From contig JBITNC010000001.1 in the NCBI GenBank assembly GCA_050084985.1, forward strand, positions 181,164,001-181,228,000: DNA of 64,000 bases. The letters run 5' to 3'. Below, piece after piece: positions 12,340-23,692 of this stretch; positions within the stretch are counted from its first letter, which is position 1, and each line of letters starts with the position of its first letter. Under the pieces are notes generated by a model. The model saw nothing but the letters and a program-made list of their open reading frames with translations. It made no database searches and was not told the DNA's origin. Made by a program: the position numbers and the translations under genes. Origin of the DNA: Nageia nagi (Eukaryota > Pinophyta).

Positions 12340-13730
12340 GTGATCATAGTTGAAAAAAAAGCTTGTGATATGCCATCTTGTCAAACAATTTCTAAATTTC
12401 TTCCACATATTACAACTTTCAATGAAAAACCACTTTTATATACTCTTTGATGGATGTTCACACCTTCTAATGGGGCTTCCATAATGGTATATGTTGGAAT
12501 AATGTTGGAAAAAGATTATAAATTTTGACTCTACATCTAATCCTTGCATATGCATAAGGGTCTATATATCCTTTTTAGAAAACTATTTTGTGTAAATCAT
12601 GTGACTCCATATTGATGAGGCATTTTTTCCCCATAACATATCCATTTTGGCATATCTTGCAAACCATGAATATGTATTTTGATAAGGTATTTTGTTAAAT
12701 AATTTACTAACCCTTTTAACACATTTATTTTGTGCATCATGTGAGTCCATTACATCCATAAGATTGCATTGGATGAGGCAATTTTTCCAATAATTCATAG
12801 CTCTTTTCAATGCATCAATTTGTTCACCTCATGCAAATGAAAATTTGATGAGGTGCCTTTTCAAATAATTCATGAATCTTTTCAACATATCTGTATACCC
12901 ATATTCTTATTCAAAAGGGGGAAGCTATGAGATCTTTACAACTTATCCCTTGTACATTATATTGGACAAGGACATTTTAAATTGATATGTGGGGATAGAC
13001 AAGTAAGTTATGAGTTTTTTTTAGAAGATCAAACCCTATCCTTATAGCCAAGCTGGGAAGCCAAGTTCTACATTTGATAATTATAGTACATGAGACTACA
13101 TTTTGATGAGGAATTTTTTCAAAAAAATCCCAAGTCCCATCAAAATTTCCAATTTGTATTACTACAAGGTTGAGTAGGTATTTTATCAACTAATTTATTG
13201 ATCCCATCGATGCACCCATTTGCTTATAAGACTACATTCCATTAAGGCTCATTGTCAAATAATTTATTGGTCCTTTCATCATACTAGTTTGGGCATATTC
13301 CTACATCCAAGGCATTCCTAAAACTACATTTGATCAAACAATTCATAGTTCCTTTTGATGTATCCTTTTTGGGCACATATTTTGCTCATTATTGACCATG
13401 AAAATTCATTTCGATGAGGCATTTTGTCATACAATTCATAGGTCCTTATAATGAATCCATTTTGTGCATAATCCTACATTTAAAACATTCTATAAGTTTT
13501 CATTTTAATGAGGTATTTTGTTAAATAATTCATAGGCCTCTATTTGGTGCATAACCCTACTTTCAAAGCTTGTATTTTAATGAGGTATTTTGTCAAATAA
13601 TTCACAAGTTCTTTCAACACATTCATCTTGTTCCTATAATTCATTATATCATACAAACATGACCTTACAAGAGGCATTTTGTCAAATAATTTCATAGACC
13701 CTATCAAAGTGTTAAAATTGATAGAGAAAT
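12340..13730 (-). pseudogene. Degenerate PPR (pentatricopeptide repeat) gene
   Basis: PPR proteins are organellar RNA-binding proteins made of tandem helical repeats of about 35 residues. On the minus strand the motif ELFDKMP or a relative recurs about a dozen times, for example near 13690, 13600, 13430, 13260, 12870, 12790 and 12700. It is followed by NVVSW-like text: KIPHQNVVSC (frame 13189-12977) and FNKIPYQNTYSWFARYAKM (frame 12810-12583) are the clearest. Unit spacing is about 70 to 105 bp, often near 90, which fits the short S-type repeats of the PLS class. Stops and frameshifts are frequent and no start, E or DYW domain was seen. It lies in DNA present in only one LTR of element L. A retroposed or captured fragment is likely; an unrelated tandem repeat is the alternative but would not give the PPR consensus. 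Confidence 0.7.
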
Positions 13731-14718
13731 ATACTAAATCATAAAGCTACACTGAGCCCTCCAGACCCCAAATTAATCAGTGTTAATGGCTCTTGTTGAG
13801 AGGTGGAATCAAATGGGGTTAGATTTTTTTAATATAAATATTGATTTCATAGTATTGGATTTAATTTGTTTTATTTTAGGGTAATTTTAACATCATGGAT
13901 AATTTATCTTCTAAAATAGCAACTTCTTCTATACAAAAAAAGGAAAAAATTGTTGCTAGAAGGCTACTGGAGATGATTGTAAACCTTTGGTAGAAAGACA
14001 TATTGAATATTATGGACCATTGATTGGATACCTTCATAGAATTTGAATGTGAAAAGAGATAATTATGCTTACATTCAGCCTTATCCTTGGTAGTATAAAT
14101 TTATGTGATAAGTTATAATTGTGTTATGATAATTATTTTACCTTATTAAAGGATATGTTGTAGTATTAAGTTTTCAATATCACATAAGGTTTAAAACTTT
14201 AATAATGATACCAAGAATGAGTATATTACATGGGTTTGAAAGGAAATTTGTTAAATTGGAGTTTAGAAGTAATAATACTTGATTATCAAAATGTAATTTT
14301 TGATATTTATAATAATGGTGATGATCTTTATTTCTTATAAAAGGCTTGTGTTTGACTCCATGATTAAGGAAAATAGGTAGTCTTTTGATAATCCTTAGAG
14401 CCTATTGGGATTTGAAATGGAGTATTATTGAAATTAAATTACTTGAAATTTGATTAATAGTTTGAATGAGATAATGCATGAGGATATTTATTGGACTCTA
14501 TGATAGAGGAAGATAGTGGTCTCTATCGAGACATGAAACCTATTGAGATTAATATGGAGTATTGCTTGAGTAAAATTGTATGATATGATAGGATGCATTT
14601 TATAAAATAAAAGAGTTATATTGATTCTCATAAAGCTATAAATAAATCCTAGTACTCAACACCATATCATCTTGGTTCTCTTGGTTGGGAGCATGATCAA
14701 GGAAAATAACTGATGGAT
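13731..14718. other. Extra DNA in the L 5' LTR, not assigned
   Basis: This is the remainder of the approximately 3 kb segment absent from the partner LTR at 29187. No coding signature was recognised. No LTR, terminal inverted repeat or convincing target-site duplication was found at its edges (near 11730 and 14719), so it may be an insertion here or a deletion in the other LTR. Confidence 0.45.
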
Positions 14719-15469
14719 GGATACTCATTAAAGGATAAGGATGGTGAAGAAGAACCCCTTTATATATGATACTACTTATGTAAATAAGGTTATTTCAAAT
14801 TGTACAATAATAGCAAACCCTAATTTGACACACCATGTATGAAGTAACACTAACTCATGGAAAATATTATGTGTACCTAAATATTACCATAATCAATGGT
14901 TAGGATCATATTAGGTTTCCTTGTTTGGTGAATTAATGAGATACTTTATTACTTACAAACATAAGGTCTTATGCATGATATGATGTGTTTTTGAAATAAT
15001 TAAGATTTAATATGCCTTATCTCCAAAACATAATCAGTTAGAGAATCTATAAAAATACATTCATTTTATGTAAGAATAAACTTCATTTATGGATTGAGAG
15101 CATTGATGTACTATGTTAAGATTGAATGCCTTAAAATAAATTTGGATGTTGTGAATGTAGAATCAAAGAAAAATGAAACTAAGTTCACTATAAATATCAT
15201 TCAGGATTAAACTACATTAAGGGTATATGAGACCTCATAAAATATATATATGGGCATAAATATTTCATTAATGGATATTAAAAGTTTAAACCTATTATTT
15301 AGTTAATAAAAAGTCAAGGATGGACTAGTATTGGATTAAAAAATTAGGATAAAATAAGTCAAAACCATGATGGCTTAGTCAGGAAATGGTGATTATGTAA
15401 TATGACTTGAAGGTTATCATTAGAAATGACATAAAGAGTCAAATAGGGTTCCAAGTAAAGGGAATGATC

Positions 15470-15474
15470 TTGCC
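15470..15474. other. Left target-site duplication of copia-1 (TTGCC)
   Basis: TTGCC is partnered by TTGTC at 23693-23697, one C/T difference. The uninserted allele in the paralogous LTR reads TCTTGTCAAC at about 29991-30000, which confirms the junction. Confidence 0.8.
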
Positions 15475-15947
15475 TGTTAGAATTAATAATGTAATATTGT
15501 ATTATATCTCTCTTTAAATGTAAATTCACTTAATAATTAAACTATATTTATATACCTTAAAGAATTAAGGGAATAAAAATAGAAAGAGGAATAAATTTAG
15601 AAATAGGATTAAATATAGATACACCTTTAACCTTACACTTGGGTTAAAGTGAGGTTAAAGGGTGGGTTTCTCCTTATAAATAAAGAGGTACCCATCCTCT
15701 CATTGTATTGAAATTATTGTAAAGTTAGGATTAGGGTTTTAAGAGAGAGGAGATATTATATAAGAGAGGTATTTGAGAATAAGAAGATCTTAGTTAGTGA
15801 ATGTACTCTAAAGAAGGGAGGAACTACTTTATATCTTATGTTATTTGTGATATTACCTTATGTTATTGAGTCATTGTGTTGTTGTTAAATGTTCCTTCAT
15901 GAGATCTTGGTAGTTTAGAGGTTATTCAAAAAGGATTTACTTCATCA
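15475..15947 (+). repeat. 5' LTR of copia-1
   Basis: It is 473 bp, TGTTAGAATTAA to ACTTCATCA, and the same length as the 3' LTR at 23220-23692. About nine of ten positions agree by eye. A TATA box (TATAAATAAA) lies at 15675-15684. The LTR would drive transcription and provide the repeated ends needed for reverse transcription. Confidence 0.9.
15675..15684 (+). promoter_or_regulatory. TATA box in the copia-1 5' LTR
   Basis: TATAAATAAA is conserved as TATAAATAGA in the other LTR at 23420. Position 200 in a 473-bp LTR is typical of a U3 promoter. Confidence 0.5.
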
Positions 15948-15949
15948 AG

Positions 15950-15961
15950 TGGTATTAGAGT
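15950..15961 (+). other. Primer-binding site of copia-1
   Basis: TGGTATTAGAGT lies two bases after the LTR end and matches the plant copia primer site TGGTATCAGAGC, complementary to initiator-Met tRNA, with C-to-T differences. Confidence 0.8.
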
Positions 15962-16519
15962 AGTTATTGGAGGCTCCTCTTCAACATCATTAGAGGTTTT
16001 TTATCCTCTTTCTACATCTACTTTATGAGATAAAGGGGTTTGAAGGTATAATTTCCTTCTACCTTGTTTATTGTCAAATTTTGCATTATTATTATCCTTA
16101 TTATTTCTTTCAAGATAAATATATGTTGAGAAAATTTGATAATATTTTGTTATTTTATTTTACTAACATGTTAGTTAAATGTTTATTACTATGCATTTTC
16201 TTACTAAAAATTTGTTAGTTGCAATTTTTTTTAAGTAAAATTGCTTAGTGTATAGTAATGATATGCAAATATTTGAGTAGATTTTCTTAATTATAACAAT
16301 AATAAGTTAAGATAGCTTAGAATTTAAAATTTTTAAAAACTATAATACTATTATTACAACTTTTTCTTGCATGTAAAAATAACTTTACATGCATGCTTTT
16401 ATACAATCCATGCATGATTTTTTTTAAATATTTACATGCATACACTTATATGTTCATGCATACACTTATATATATGCAATATACTTAAAAAAATAATAAA
16501 AAATTTAAAAAAACCTAAT

Positions 16520-16870
16520 TTTTGGTGGGTTGAATAGGCCTTCAGTTGGCACCCCCTCTCTCCTATACTAGAGGCCAATGCATGGTCAACCAAGGGCTGT
16601 AGTCTTGGAGGCACACGATTAGTCATTTTCTACCCCTCCTCCATAAAGGTCAATGCATAGCCAGCCAAGGGCTATAGCCCTAGTGGCACACAATAAGCTA
16701 GACCCTCCCCTTTTGTACACCACTGAACCCCCACATGGCCTAGCACATGCCCTCCTCCATGTGGTGTGCTCCCTACAAGCCCTTCCCTATGTAGTCCAAA
16801 GGTGTACCCTCTCTTGCACCCCCTCTTGCACGCATCTTGTTCTATGCATCCACTCATATTGTATCCAATA
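16520..16870 (+). repeat. GC-richer block with a direct repeat in the copia-1 leader
   Basis: Base composition changes sharply from the AT-rich surroundings. Within it, two copies of a unit running from GGCCAATGCATGG to GGCACAC occur at about 16572-16617 and 16647-16693. Overlapping open frames exist on both strands (16653-16871 plus, 16672-16857 minus) but show no family signature and probably reflect the low stop frequency of GC-rich DNA. Confidence 0.55.
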
Positions 16871-17084
16871 ATTTTTTGTGTATTTCATATAATGTTTCAC
16901 ACCAAAACAAGATGTGGATTTTTTCACAAGCTTTTTTTTTTAAATTTCTTTTTCTGAAAATTGCTATTAAAAGGAGGAATTTTTTTTTTCGGGAGATTTT
17001 TTAAAATTCTAGTAGTTACTAAATTTGATTTTTAAATAATAATCTTGCCCTTAAGATAAAAGGTGAATTATTCATTAATGTAAT

Positions 17085-17195
17085 GTAAGCATGGATTACT
17101 TTATTGTTAGCATGCATTACTTAATTGTTAACTTGGATTAATTAATTGTTACTATGCATTTAATTACTAGTGTTAACATGAATTAATTTTTGGAT
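17085..17195 (+). repeat. Degenerate 22-bp tandem repeat
   Basis: Units of the form AGCATGGATTACTTTATTGTT recur about five times with substitutions. It lies in the copia-1 leader. Confidence 0.55.
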
Positions 17196-17423
17196 TGAAG
17201 ACTTACTATTTGTCTTTATGCATGATTATTTTGCACACATGTGGTTGGGTATTTTTCAATTATTACTAAGTGGATTAAAATTTTTAATGTATGACTTAAA
17301 ATTTTGTTCTAAAGCAAATTATTGCACACATGTGGATGATAAAAGTTCTCTTCCTTGCCCATAAATGATTTTTTTTAAAGTTCAATTTTTTATGTAACAA
17401 GGAGGAGAACTCAATTTTTTGAT

Positions 17424-17586
17424 GAACCTTTGTATATAGGTCCATTAGGGGTTTTCACAATACCCATTGGACTCTTAGGTTCATATTTTGTTACTTAAAA
17501 ATTAATGAACTTAAAATTAATGCATCTTTGTTAAAAGGTCCATTAGGGGTTGTTACAAAACCCATTGGACTCTTTAGCTCATACCT
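17424..17586 (+). repeat. Direct repeat of about 65 bp
   Basis: AGGTCCATTAGGGGTT, then ACAA, then ACCCATTGGACTCTT occurs at about 17438-17482 and 17539-17582, with the spacing sequence also partly alike. It is part of the copia-1 leader. Confidence 0.65.
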
Positions 17587-18277
17587 ATGGTGAAAGTTGG
17601 ATGTAATTTTATTTTTAAAGCATTTTTTATTTTGAACTTTACTTTATACACAAAATACTTAAACATTGAAAATTGCTTTCCCCTAAAATGAACATATCCA
17701 CATGATTATTCTGCAACATGAGTTGTTTGGGGAGCCATGAGGTGAGGATAAGATAGACTGGAGCCTTTTTAATTCAATGACCTAAGTGGTGAAAATTTTG
17801 TACTTCTTAGTTTCCCTTAAGTCCTTTGTTGGTCTAGATTTAATTTCATATAGGTGGATATACATGTGTGGAGTGATACCATATGTTCACCCATCCATTT
17901 AGGGATTATCCTGATAACCTAGGAGGATAACTAAAGCTTAATCAAGATAATTAATTTGATCAATATAACATACATCACAACCTTGGAAAATAACTAGTAA
18001 TTCTCCTTATGAGAGTATATTGTTGCCTAAGGGGAACTAGTTGAGGATTGGTAGGACTTGGGCTCCTTGCGGGCATCTAGGTGAAGGCCTAATTTTATAT
18101 AAGAAAACTAGCCTCAACTCTTGATGATTATACTTATTAATAATAATGTTGTATGGATGATAATAATGCTTGTTAACAATTTAAGCATTTAATTTATTGA
18201 TTAGTTTAAACATGTGTAATTAATGTTTTGTAAACTCAACATGTTTGTTTACATTATCTCTTTCATATTTTGTAGCA

Positions 18278-19170
18278 ATGGGAGACTCTTTTGCACCCAA
18301 GCATATCCTATATGGTTCCAACTTTGGTATTTGGGAACCTAGGATGAGAGAAAAAATTCAAGTATGAAATATTTGGATGATTGTTAGTGAAAACCAAATT
18401 GTTCCATTAGGAAAAAAGGAACTTGATGTTTACAACACAAAGAATGATTTGACAACCTCTATGATGTTTCATGCAATTTCAGATGAGATCCTCCTTATGA
18501 TATCCTCTTCAAACTCTGTAAAGGATTCTTGGGATAAATAAAGAGTATTTACCTTAGCACTAAAGCCTCTAGGAGGTTTACCATGATTTATAAGTTACTA
18601 CAATCTTATCAAGAAGAAAAAGAAAGTGTGGTAATATATCTGAATAAGGTCATTATTCTTAGGAATTAGCTTGTGGGGTGTGGTTGCAATTGGATCAATG
18701 ATGAGTTTTTGACTTTCATCATCCTTCAAATCCTTTTTGCTAAGTTTATGCACTTTATGACTATTACTGAAACTAAGCTTGATGATGAGAAAGAAGTGGT
18801 CTCCTTGGAAAGTCTATCTAGGCTTATTTTAAAATATAAGGAAACACTTAACAATAAAGCTTTGCTTAACACTCCTAAATAATCTTCTATGGCACTAGGA
18901 CCAATGAAGCCTCACTTCAAAAAAATGGGTCATAACCAAGAGAATGGTTCTCATGCTCCTAAGAAGAACTTCAAGAATGGTAGAAATAAGAAAATTATGA
19001 TCAAGATAAGTCTTAAAAATCCAAAGATAAATTTGATGGAAATTGTAATTTTTGTAACATATATGGTCATATGAAAGTTGATTATCGTAAGAAAAAGAAA
19101 GATCATGATGGAAATTGTAATTTTTGTGGCATATATGGCCATAAGGAAGTTGAATGCTTCAAGAAAAATA
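18278..19170 (+). pseudogene. gag: copia-1 gag with two tandem zinc knuckles
   Basis: The frame starts at an ATG at 18278 (MGDSFAPKHILYGSN...), the start typical of plant copia gag (UBN2-type capsid). WEPRMREKIQ near 18340 and SVKDSWDK near 18520 follow the expected pattern. The frame is broken by point stops and at least one frameshift near 18600-18700. At 19040-19165 two CCHC zinc knuckles follow each other: CNFCNIYGHMKVDY, in which the last Cys has become Tyr, then CNFCGIYGHKEVEC, which is complete. Zinc knuckles bind element RNA. A duplicated knuckle from a repeat of about 75 bp is unusual for copia, which normally has one. The ORF leads straight into the protease. Confidence 0.85.
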
Positions 19171-19620
19171 AAGGTCAAGATGTAAAAAGATCTAGAAAAA
19201 TAAATAATTCTATTAATAAGAAGAAGAACAATCATTCTAGTTATGTTGCTACTTTTTACTCTAAGTCTCACACTTTTTCACATGATTGGATTGTTGATTC
19301 TAGATGCACTAATCACATGTGTTTTGAAAAATGTAAGTTTGAAAACTTTTATAAGTATAGAAAAGATGCAGTTATGATAGGTGATAGTTTAATCCTTGAA
19401 GTTCAAGATATTGGGAGTGTGTGGTTATAAGGAAGGATTCTTGAGAATGTGATTTATGTGCCTAAACTCACTATGAATCTTCTTTCCATAATATAGGTTG
19501 CAAGGAAAGGTTACTCTTTTGAGTTTAACTCACACTTTTGGTGCATGAAAAAAGGTCTTACCACTTTGGTAAAAGGATTAGTGAAAGATGATCTTCACAT
19601 TATGGATTAGTCTCCAACAA
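19171..19620 (+). pseudogene. pol: copia-1 aspartic protease
   Basis: The sequence HDWIVDSRCTNHM (about 19281-19320) matches the plant copia protease active-site region, in which the motif is normally DSG; here Gly has become Arg through a GGA to AGA change. The downstream text VIYVPKLTMNLLSI (about 19450-19490) is the usual second landmark of this domain. One TAA interrupts the frame at 19428. The protease would have cleaved the Gag-Pol polyprotein. Confidence 0.8.
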
Positions 19621-19639
19621 AGATGTTTTTTGTAAGTAA

Positions 19640-20560
19640 TGTTTACTCTAGAGGCAATATTTGGCATCATTGGTTAGGCCACCTAAACCATAAGAGCATC
19701 CAAGTTATGAAATATCAATAACTTGTGGAAGGTTTGCTTACAATATCACCTATAATTGGTCTTTATGAGAAGTGCATTATAGGTAAAATGAATTGGCAAA
19801 AATTTCTTAAGGATAAATCAACTAGAGCAACTTAGCCTCTTTAGCTTGTGTATTTAGATTTTATGGGTCCATTTTCAACTAAGTCTCTAGGGGGAACATC
19901 TTATATTTTGACCTTCATTGATGAATTTAGTAGGATGATATTTGGTTATCTTTTAGAGCATAAGGATCAAACCTTTGATAGGTTCAAAGATTTCAAAGCC
20001 TTGGTAGAAAATTAGTATAGATTCAAAATCAAGATGTTAAGATCTAATAATGAGGGTGAGTATGATACCAATGAATTCAATGATTATTATACCAAGTATG
20101 AAATCAAGAGGCAATTTACAATCCCTTACACTCCTCAATAGAATGATGTATCTGAAAGAAAGAATATAAACATTCAAAAATTGGCAAGATGTATGTTGGG
20201 TGATCTTCCAAGCTTATTATGGGATGAAGCTATAAATACTATAATCCACATCTTAAATAGATGTCCTACAAAATCAATTTAAGGAAAAACTCTATATGAG
20301 ACATGGACATGAAAGAAACCTAACATCTCTCACTTTAAGGTCTTTGGCTATGATGCTTATGCCTTTGTTGTTCTTGAGAAAAGGAAGAAGATGGATTAGA
20401 GATATAAAAAGTGTATCTTTTTTGGTTATGATAATCAACATAGATTCTATAGGCTATACCAACCTTCCACTAGAGAAGTGTTTATCTCAAGGGATGTCAA
20501 GTTCAATGAACTTTTTGAAGAATCTGCTTATTGTGAGAACCTAAATAAGGATGATGATTC
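19640..20560 (+). pseudogene. pol: copia-1 GAG-pre-integrase and integrase
   Basis: The sequence WHHWLGHLNHKSIQVM (from about 19660) is the pre-integrase HHCC zinc region. The catalytic core follows, with LDFMGPFSTKSLGG (first Asp) at about 19855, the second Asp region degraded (RSNNEGEY) at 20040, and TPQ-stop-NDVSERKN around 20130, which carries the third acidic residue. VFGYDAYAFV near 20338 and FFGYDNQHRFYRLYQP near 20420 are typical downstream landmarks. Stops are mostly CAG to TAG and TGG to TAG changes with the frame preserved. Integrase would insert the cDNA into the host genome. Confidence 0.85.
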
Positions 20561-20639
20561 TTCTATTTCACCTAATTGGATGGATGTTCATGTGGATTTG
20601 TAACCTAAGGAACAAAAATCTCCAACACAAAGGATAACA

Positions 20640-21560
20640 AGAAGTATGACTCTTAATAAATCCTTATTTACCAAAATTGATAGTAAGCATGAGCCCTCAT
20701 CCTTTAAAGAAGCTTCAAAGAAGGAATGTTGGATGAATGCCACAAAAGTGGAATATGAGGCTCTAATAAAGAATCAAATTTGGGATTTGGTTCCTTATCA
20801 TAATGAATGCAATGTGATTGGTAACAAATGGGTTTATAAGGTTAAATATAATTTAGTTAGAGAAATTGAAAAATATAAAGCAAGGTTAGTAGCTAAAGGT
20901 TTTTCTCAAAAATACAAAGTTGATTATGAGAAAACTTTTACTCTAGTGGCAAAGATGCCTACTATCAAGTTTATTCTTGCTCTTTCAGTAGCTCATGGAT
21001 GGAAAGTTTTTCAACTTTATGTCAAAAGTGATTTTCTCAATCATAACTTAGATATGGAAATCTACATGATCAACTAGAAGGGTTTGTTGTGGAATGTAGA
21101 GAATATTTTATTTGCAAGTTAAATAAGTCTTTGTATGGACTTAAGCAAGCACCTTAGGCTTGATACATAATATTTTAGGATTCTTTGAGGAAATTAGATT
21201 TTTTACAAATATTTATTTACTCAACCAAGGACAAGACTTAATCTTGATTCTTCTCTATGTGGATGATCTATTGATTATAGGGAATAATTTAGTCCTCATC
21301 CAATAGTGCATCTCTAAACTTAAGGCAACTTTTGAAATGACTAACCTTGGTCTATTACACTACTACCTTGGTATGCAAGTGTACTAATATTAGGATTGTA
21401 CTTACCTTAGTCAATCTAAGTATATATTATATATATTGCAAAATTTTGGTTTGGAAGAATGCAAACCTGTTGCAATCCCTATCTCTTTTGCAATCATTGT
21501 GTCTCTTAGTTCCAACTCTTAGTTGGTAGATGCTACAACTTACAAACAACTAATTAATAG
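20640..21560 (+). pseudogene. pol: copia-1 reverse transcriptase
   Basis: This is RVT_2-type reverse transcriptase. The 143-codon open frame 20646-21077 holds FKEASKKECWMNATKVEYEA, IGNKWVYKVKYN and YKARLVAKGFSQKYKVDYEKTF. The catalytic YVDDLLIIG is intact at about 21255. LGLLHYYLGMQVY (about 21347) marks the end of the domain. There is a frameshift between 21077 and 21240, and several point stops. RT copies the element RNA into DNA. Confidence 0.88.
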
Positions 21561-22206
21561 TATTCTTTATTTGACTATATCGAGGCTAGATATTACTTTT
21601 TTCATGAATTTTATGGTTTGCTTTATGCAAAAGCCATATGTTGAGCACTTCAATGTTGTTAAAAAAATTTTGATGTATGTTGTAGGAACCAAGGATCTTG
21701 GTCTCAAGTATGCCAAGTTGCCCTCATTTGTTCTCTTAGGATTCTGATTATGGGAAAGATAGAGATGATAGAAAATCAACCTCTACTTATGTATTTAGTA
21801 TTGGTTTAGGTGCTATTTCTTAGGCTTTCAAGAAGCAGCCTACTATTGCACTTTCCACCATAAAGGTTGAATATCATGTAATGTCACTTGCAGTCTAGGA
21901 AGCCATCTGGTTGAGGCATCATATGAAAAAAGTTAGGTATGAGCAAGTTCATATATCTCAAACTTATTTAGATAATTAGTCAATTATTTCTTTGGAAAAG
22001 AATCCTATTTTTCATTAGAGAACAAAGCATGTAGAAATCCAAGCTCACTTCATCAGAGAAAAGGCTTTGGATGGTCTTCTACACTTGCAATATTGTCCAT
22101 TAGTTCTTAACTTTGTTGATTTGTTCACCAAGCCCCTTCATAAAGCTAAGTTATCTAAGCTTAAGGAGTCTATTGGGTTGGTGAAGTTTCCTTCAAAAGG
22201 GAAGTA
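21523..22206 (+). pseudogene. pol: copia-1 RNase H and pol C-terminus
   Basis: YKQLINSILYLTISRLDITF and FMQKPYVEHFNVVKKILMYV (frame 21523-21747) are the standard connection to RNase H in plant copia. The RNase H portion is degraded but LSTIKVEYHVM and the C-terminal FVDLFTKPLHKAKLSKLKES (about 22105-22165) remain. The reading frame closes with TAA at about 22204-22206. Confidence 0.85.
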
Positions 22207-23210
22207 AATGTTGAATACTTATTGATTCCATTGTCATTTCTTCCTTACTAATAAAGTTGTTGAACTTTTGTTTGGTTTGAATACTTTGTTTATACATTCC
22301 TCTATTGGTAACTATACATATGGCTTGGCATCTTAGTGATGAATTATAGTGTACCACAAATACAAGCATATTATATCCATGAGAAAGTTCTTGATGCAAC
22401 AACTACAATTTTGTTCATCTAACTTATCTCTCCTAATTTCTTCACTAGTTGTGTTAAGAAACTTTGTGTGCACACTTTGATAATTTCTTATGGTAGTTAA
22501 GTTGTCCTTAAGAGGGAGTGAAGTATGAATTCCTATGAATTAATATTTATGATGATAATATCATCAAATTCATCTCTAAGAGGCTATTTTTTATTGTATA
22601 GTGTTGATATAAATGTACACCTTTATGGTTAGTTTGCTCTATGTGAGGAACTCATGGTACATTTTGTTTTTGGTATCATTATGTGTTTGTTGGCACTTTT
22701 TGGTTATCCATATGTGAGTTAGTTATATATGCATATGCTCTTATTTTATCAACACATGTTTCTAATATATAGAAGATGATTATAAGTATTGGCTTGGCAT
22801 CTTTGTGATAAATTATAGTGCATCATTGATCAATTTATGGATGGCATTTGTTAGTTCATTTATCTTATGATTGATATAAATGTTTATATAATGCATCTAA
22901 CTAGTCTTGTTTATAAGCTTCTTGTAGCTTGTAGGTTTCATCTTGAGAATGTAGGTTAATTTTTACAACTCATGGAGGCTCACATATCAACTTAGTGTTG
23001 ATCGACTATACTTACAGTGAAACTAATTATGGTTAATGATTGTATTGTAAACCATTTTATCAAATGGTATTGTAATGAGTCTCAAACTAAGATCTTGATT
23101 ATTTCTCAATGATGTAAAAGGTTCTCATCTTCACTTGTATCTCTTTAAAGGAGAACTCTCTCTCTTACTTTTCTTTCTTCTTTCTCTAAGCTCTATCTCA
23201 ATATTACATT
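22207..23210 (+). other. copia-1 3' untranslated region
   Basis: About 1 kb between the pol stop and the polypurine tract, without a coding signature. The phrase GGCTTGGCATCTTAGTGAT occurs near 22323 and a close relative near 22793, an imperfect direct repeat. Confidence 0.6.
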
Positions 23211-23219
23211 AAGGGGGAG
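23208..23219 (+). other. Polypurine tract of copia-1
   Basis: ATTAAGGGGGAG directly precedes the 3' LTR. The same form, TTAAGGGGGAT, is seen for copia-2 at 40000-40010 on the minus strand. Confidence 0.85.
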
Positions 23220-23692
23220 TTTTAGAATTAATAATTTAATATTGTATTATATTTCTCTTTAAATGTAAATTCACTTAATGCTTAAAGTACCTTTATATAC
23301 ATTAAAGCATTAAGGGAATAAAAATTGAAAGAGGAATAAATTTAGAAATAGGATTAAATATAGAAATACCTTTAATCTTACCCTTGGGTTAAAGGGAGGT
23401 TAAAGGGTGGGTTTCACCTTATAAATAGAGAGGTATCCATCCTCTCATTGTATTGAAATTATTATGAAGTTAGGATTAGGGTTTGAAGAGAGAGGAGATA
23501 TTCTATAAGAGAGGTCCTTGAGAATAAGAAGATATTAATTAGTGAACATACTCCCAATAAGGGAGGAACCACTTTATATCTTATGTTATTTGTGATATTA
23601 CCTTATGTTATTGAGTTATTATGTTGTTTTTGTATGTGAATTCATGACATCTTGGTAGTTTAGAGGTTATTCAAAAAGGATTAACTTCATCA
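23220..23692 (+). repeat. 3' LTR of copia-1
   Basis: It is 473 bp and pairs with 15475-15947. The expected first dinucleotide TG has become TT. It ends ACTTCATCA and is followed by the target-site duplication TTGTC. Confidence 0.9.

Larger units (their letters stand above)
10871..15474 (+). repeat. 5' LTR of element L, piece 1 (interrupted by copia-1)
   Basis: From about 10879 this aligns with 28271-29187 and again, from 14719 to 15474, with 29187-29999. About 3 kb (11730-14718) has no counterpart in the other LTR. The first 25 bases of the LTR are poorly preserved here; the other copy starts TATAATGACCCACC. The LTR contains a TATA box at 11669. The LTR continues after copia-1 at 23693. The summed length without the extra 3 kb is close to the 3.1 kb of the 3' LTR. 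Confidence 0.75.
15962..18277 (+). other. Long 5' leader of copia-1 with internal repeats
   Basis: About 2.3 kb separates the primer site from gag and holds no convincing ORF. It contains a 14-bp perfect palindrome (ACTAACATGTTAGT, 16162-16175), a 17-bp direct repeat CATGCATACACTTATAT (near 16436 and 16457), a GC-richer block (16520-16870), a degenerate 22-bp tandem repeat (17085-17195) and a 65-bp direct repeat (17424-17586). Long repeat-bearing leaders are known in several plant copia lineages. Confidence 0.6.

Noticed and set aside
12340-13730. Plain non-coding minisatellite
   Set aside because: The minus-strand translation repeatedly gives the PPR consensus (LFDKMP followed by NVVSW-like text), which a random repeat would not.
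16653-16957. Overlapping ORFs on both strands in the GC-richer leader block
   Set aside because: They have no family signature, overlap one another on opposite strands and are explained by the low stop frequency of GC-rich DNA.
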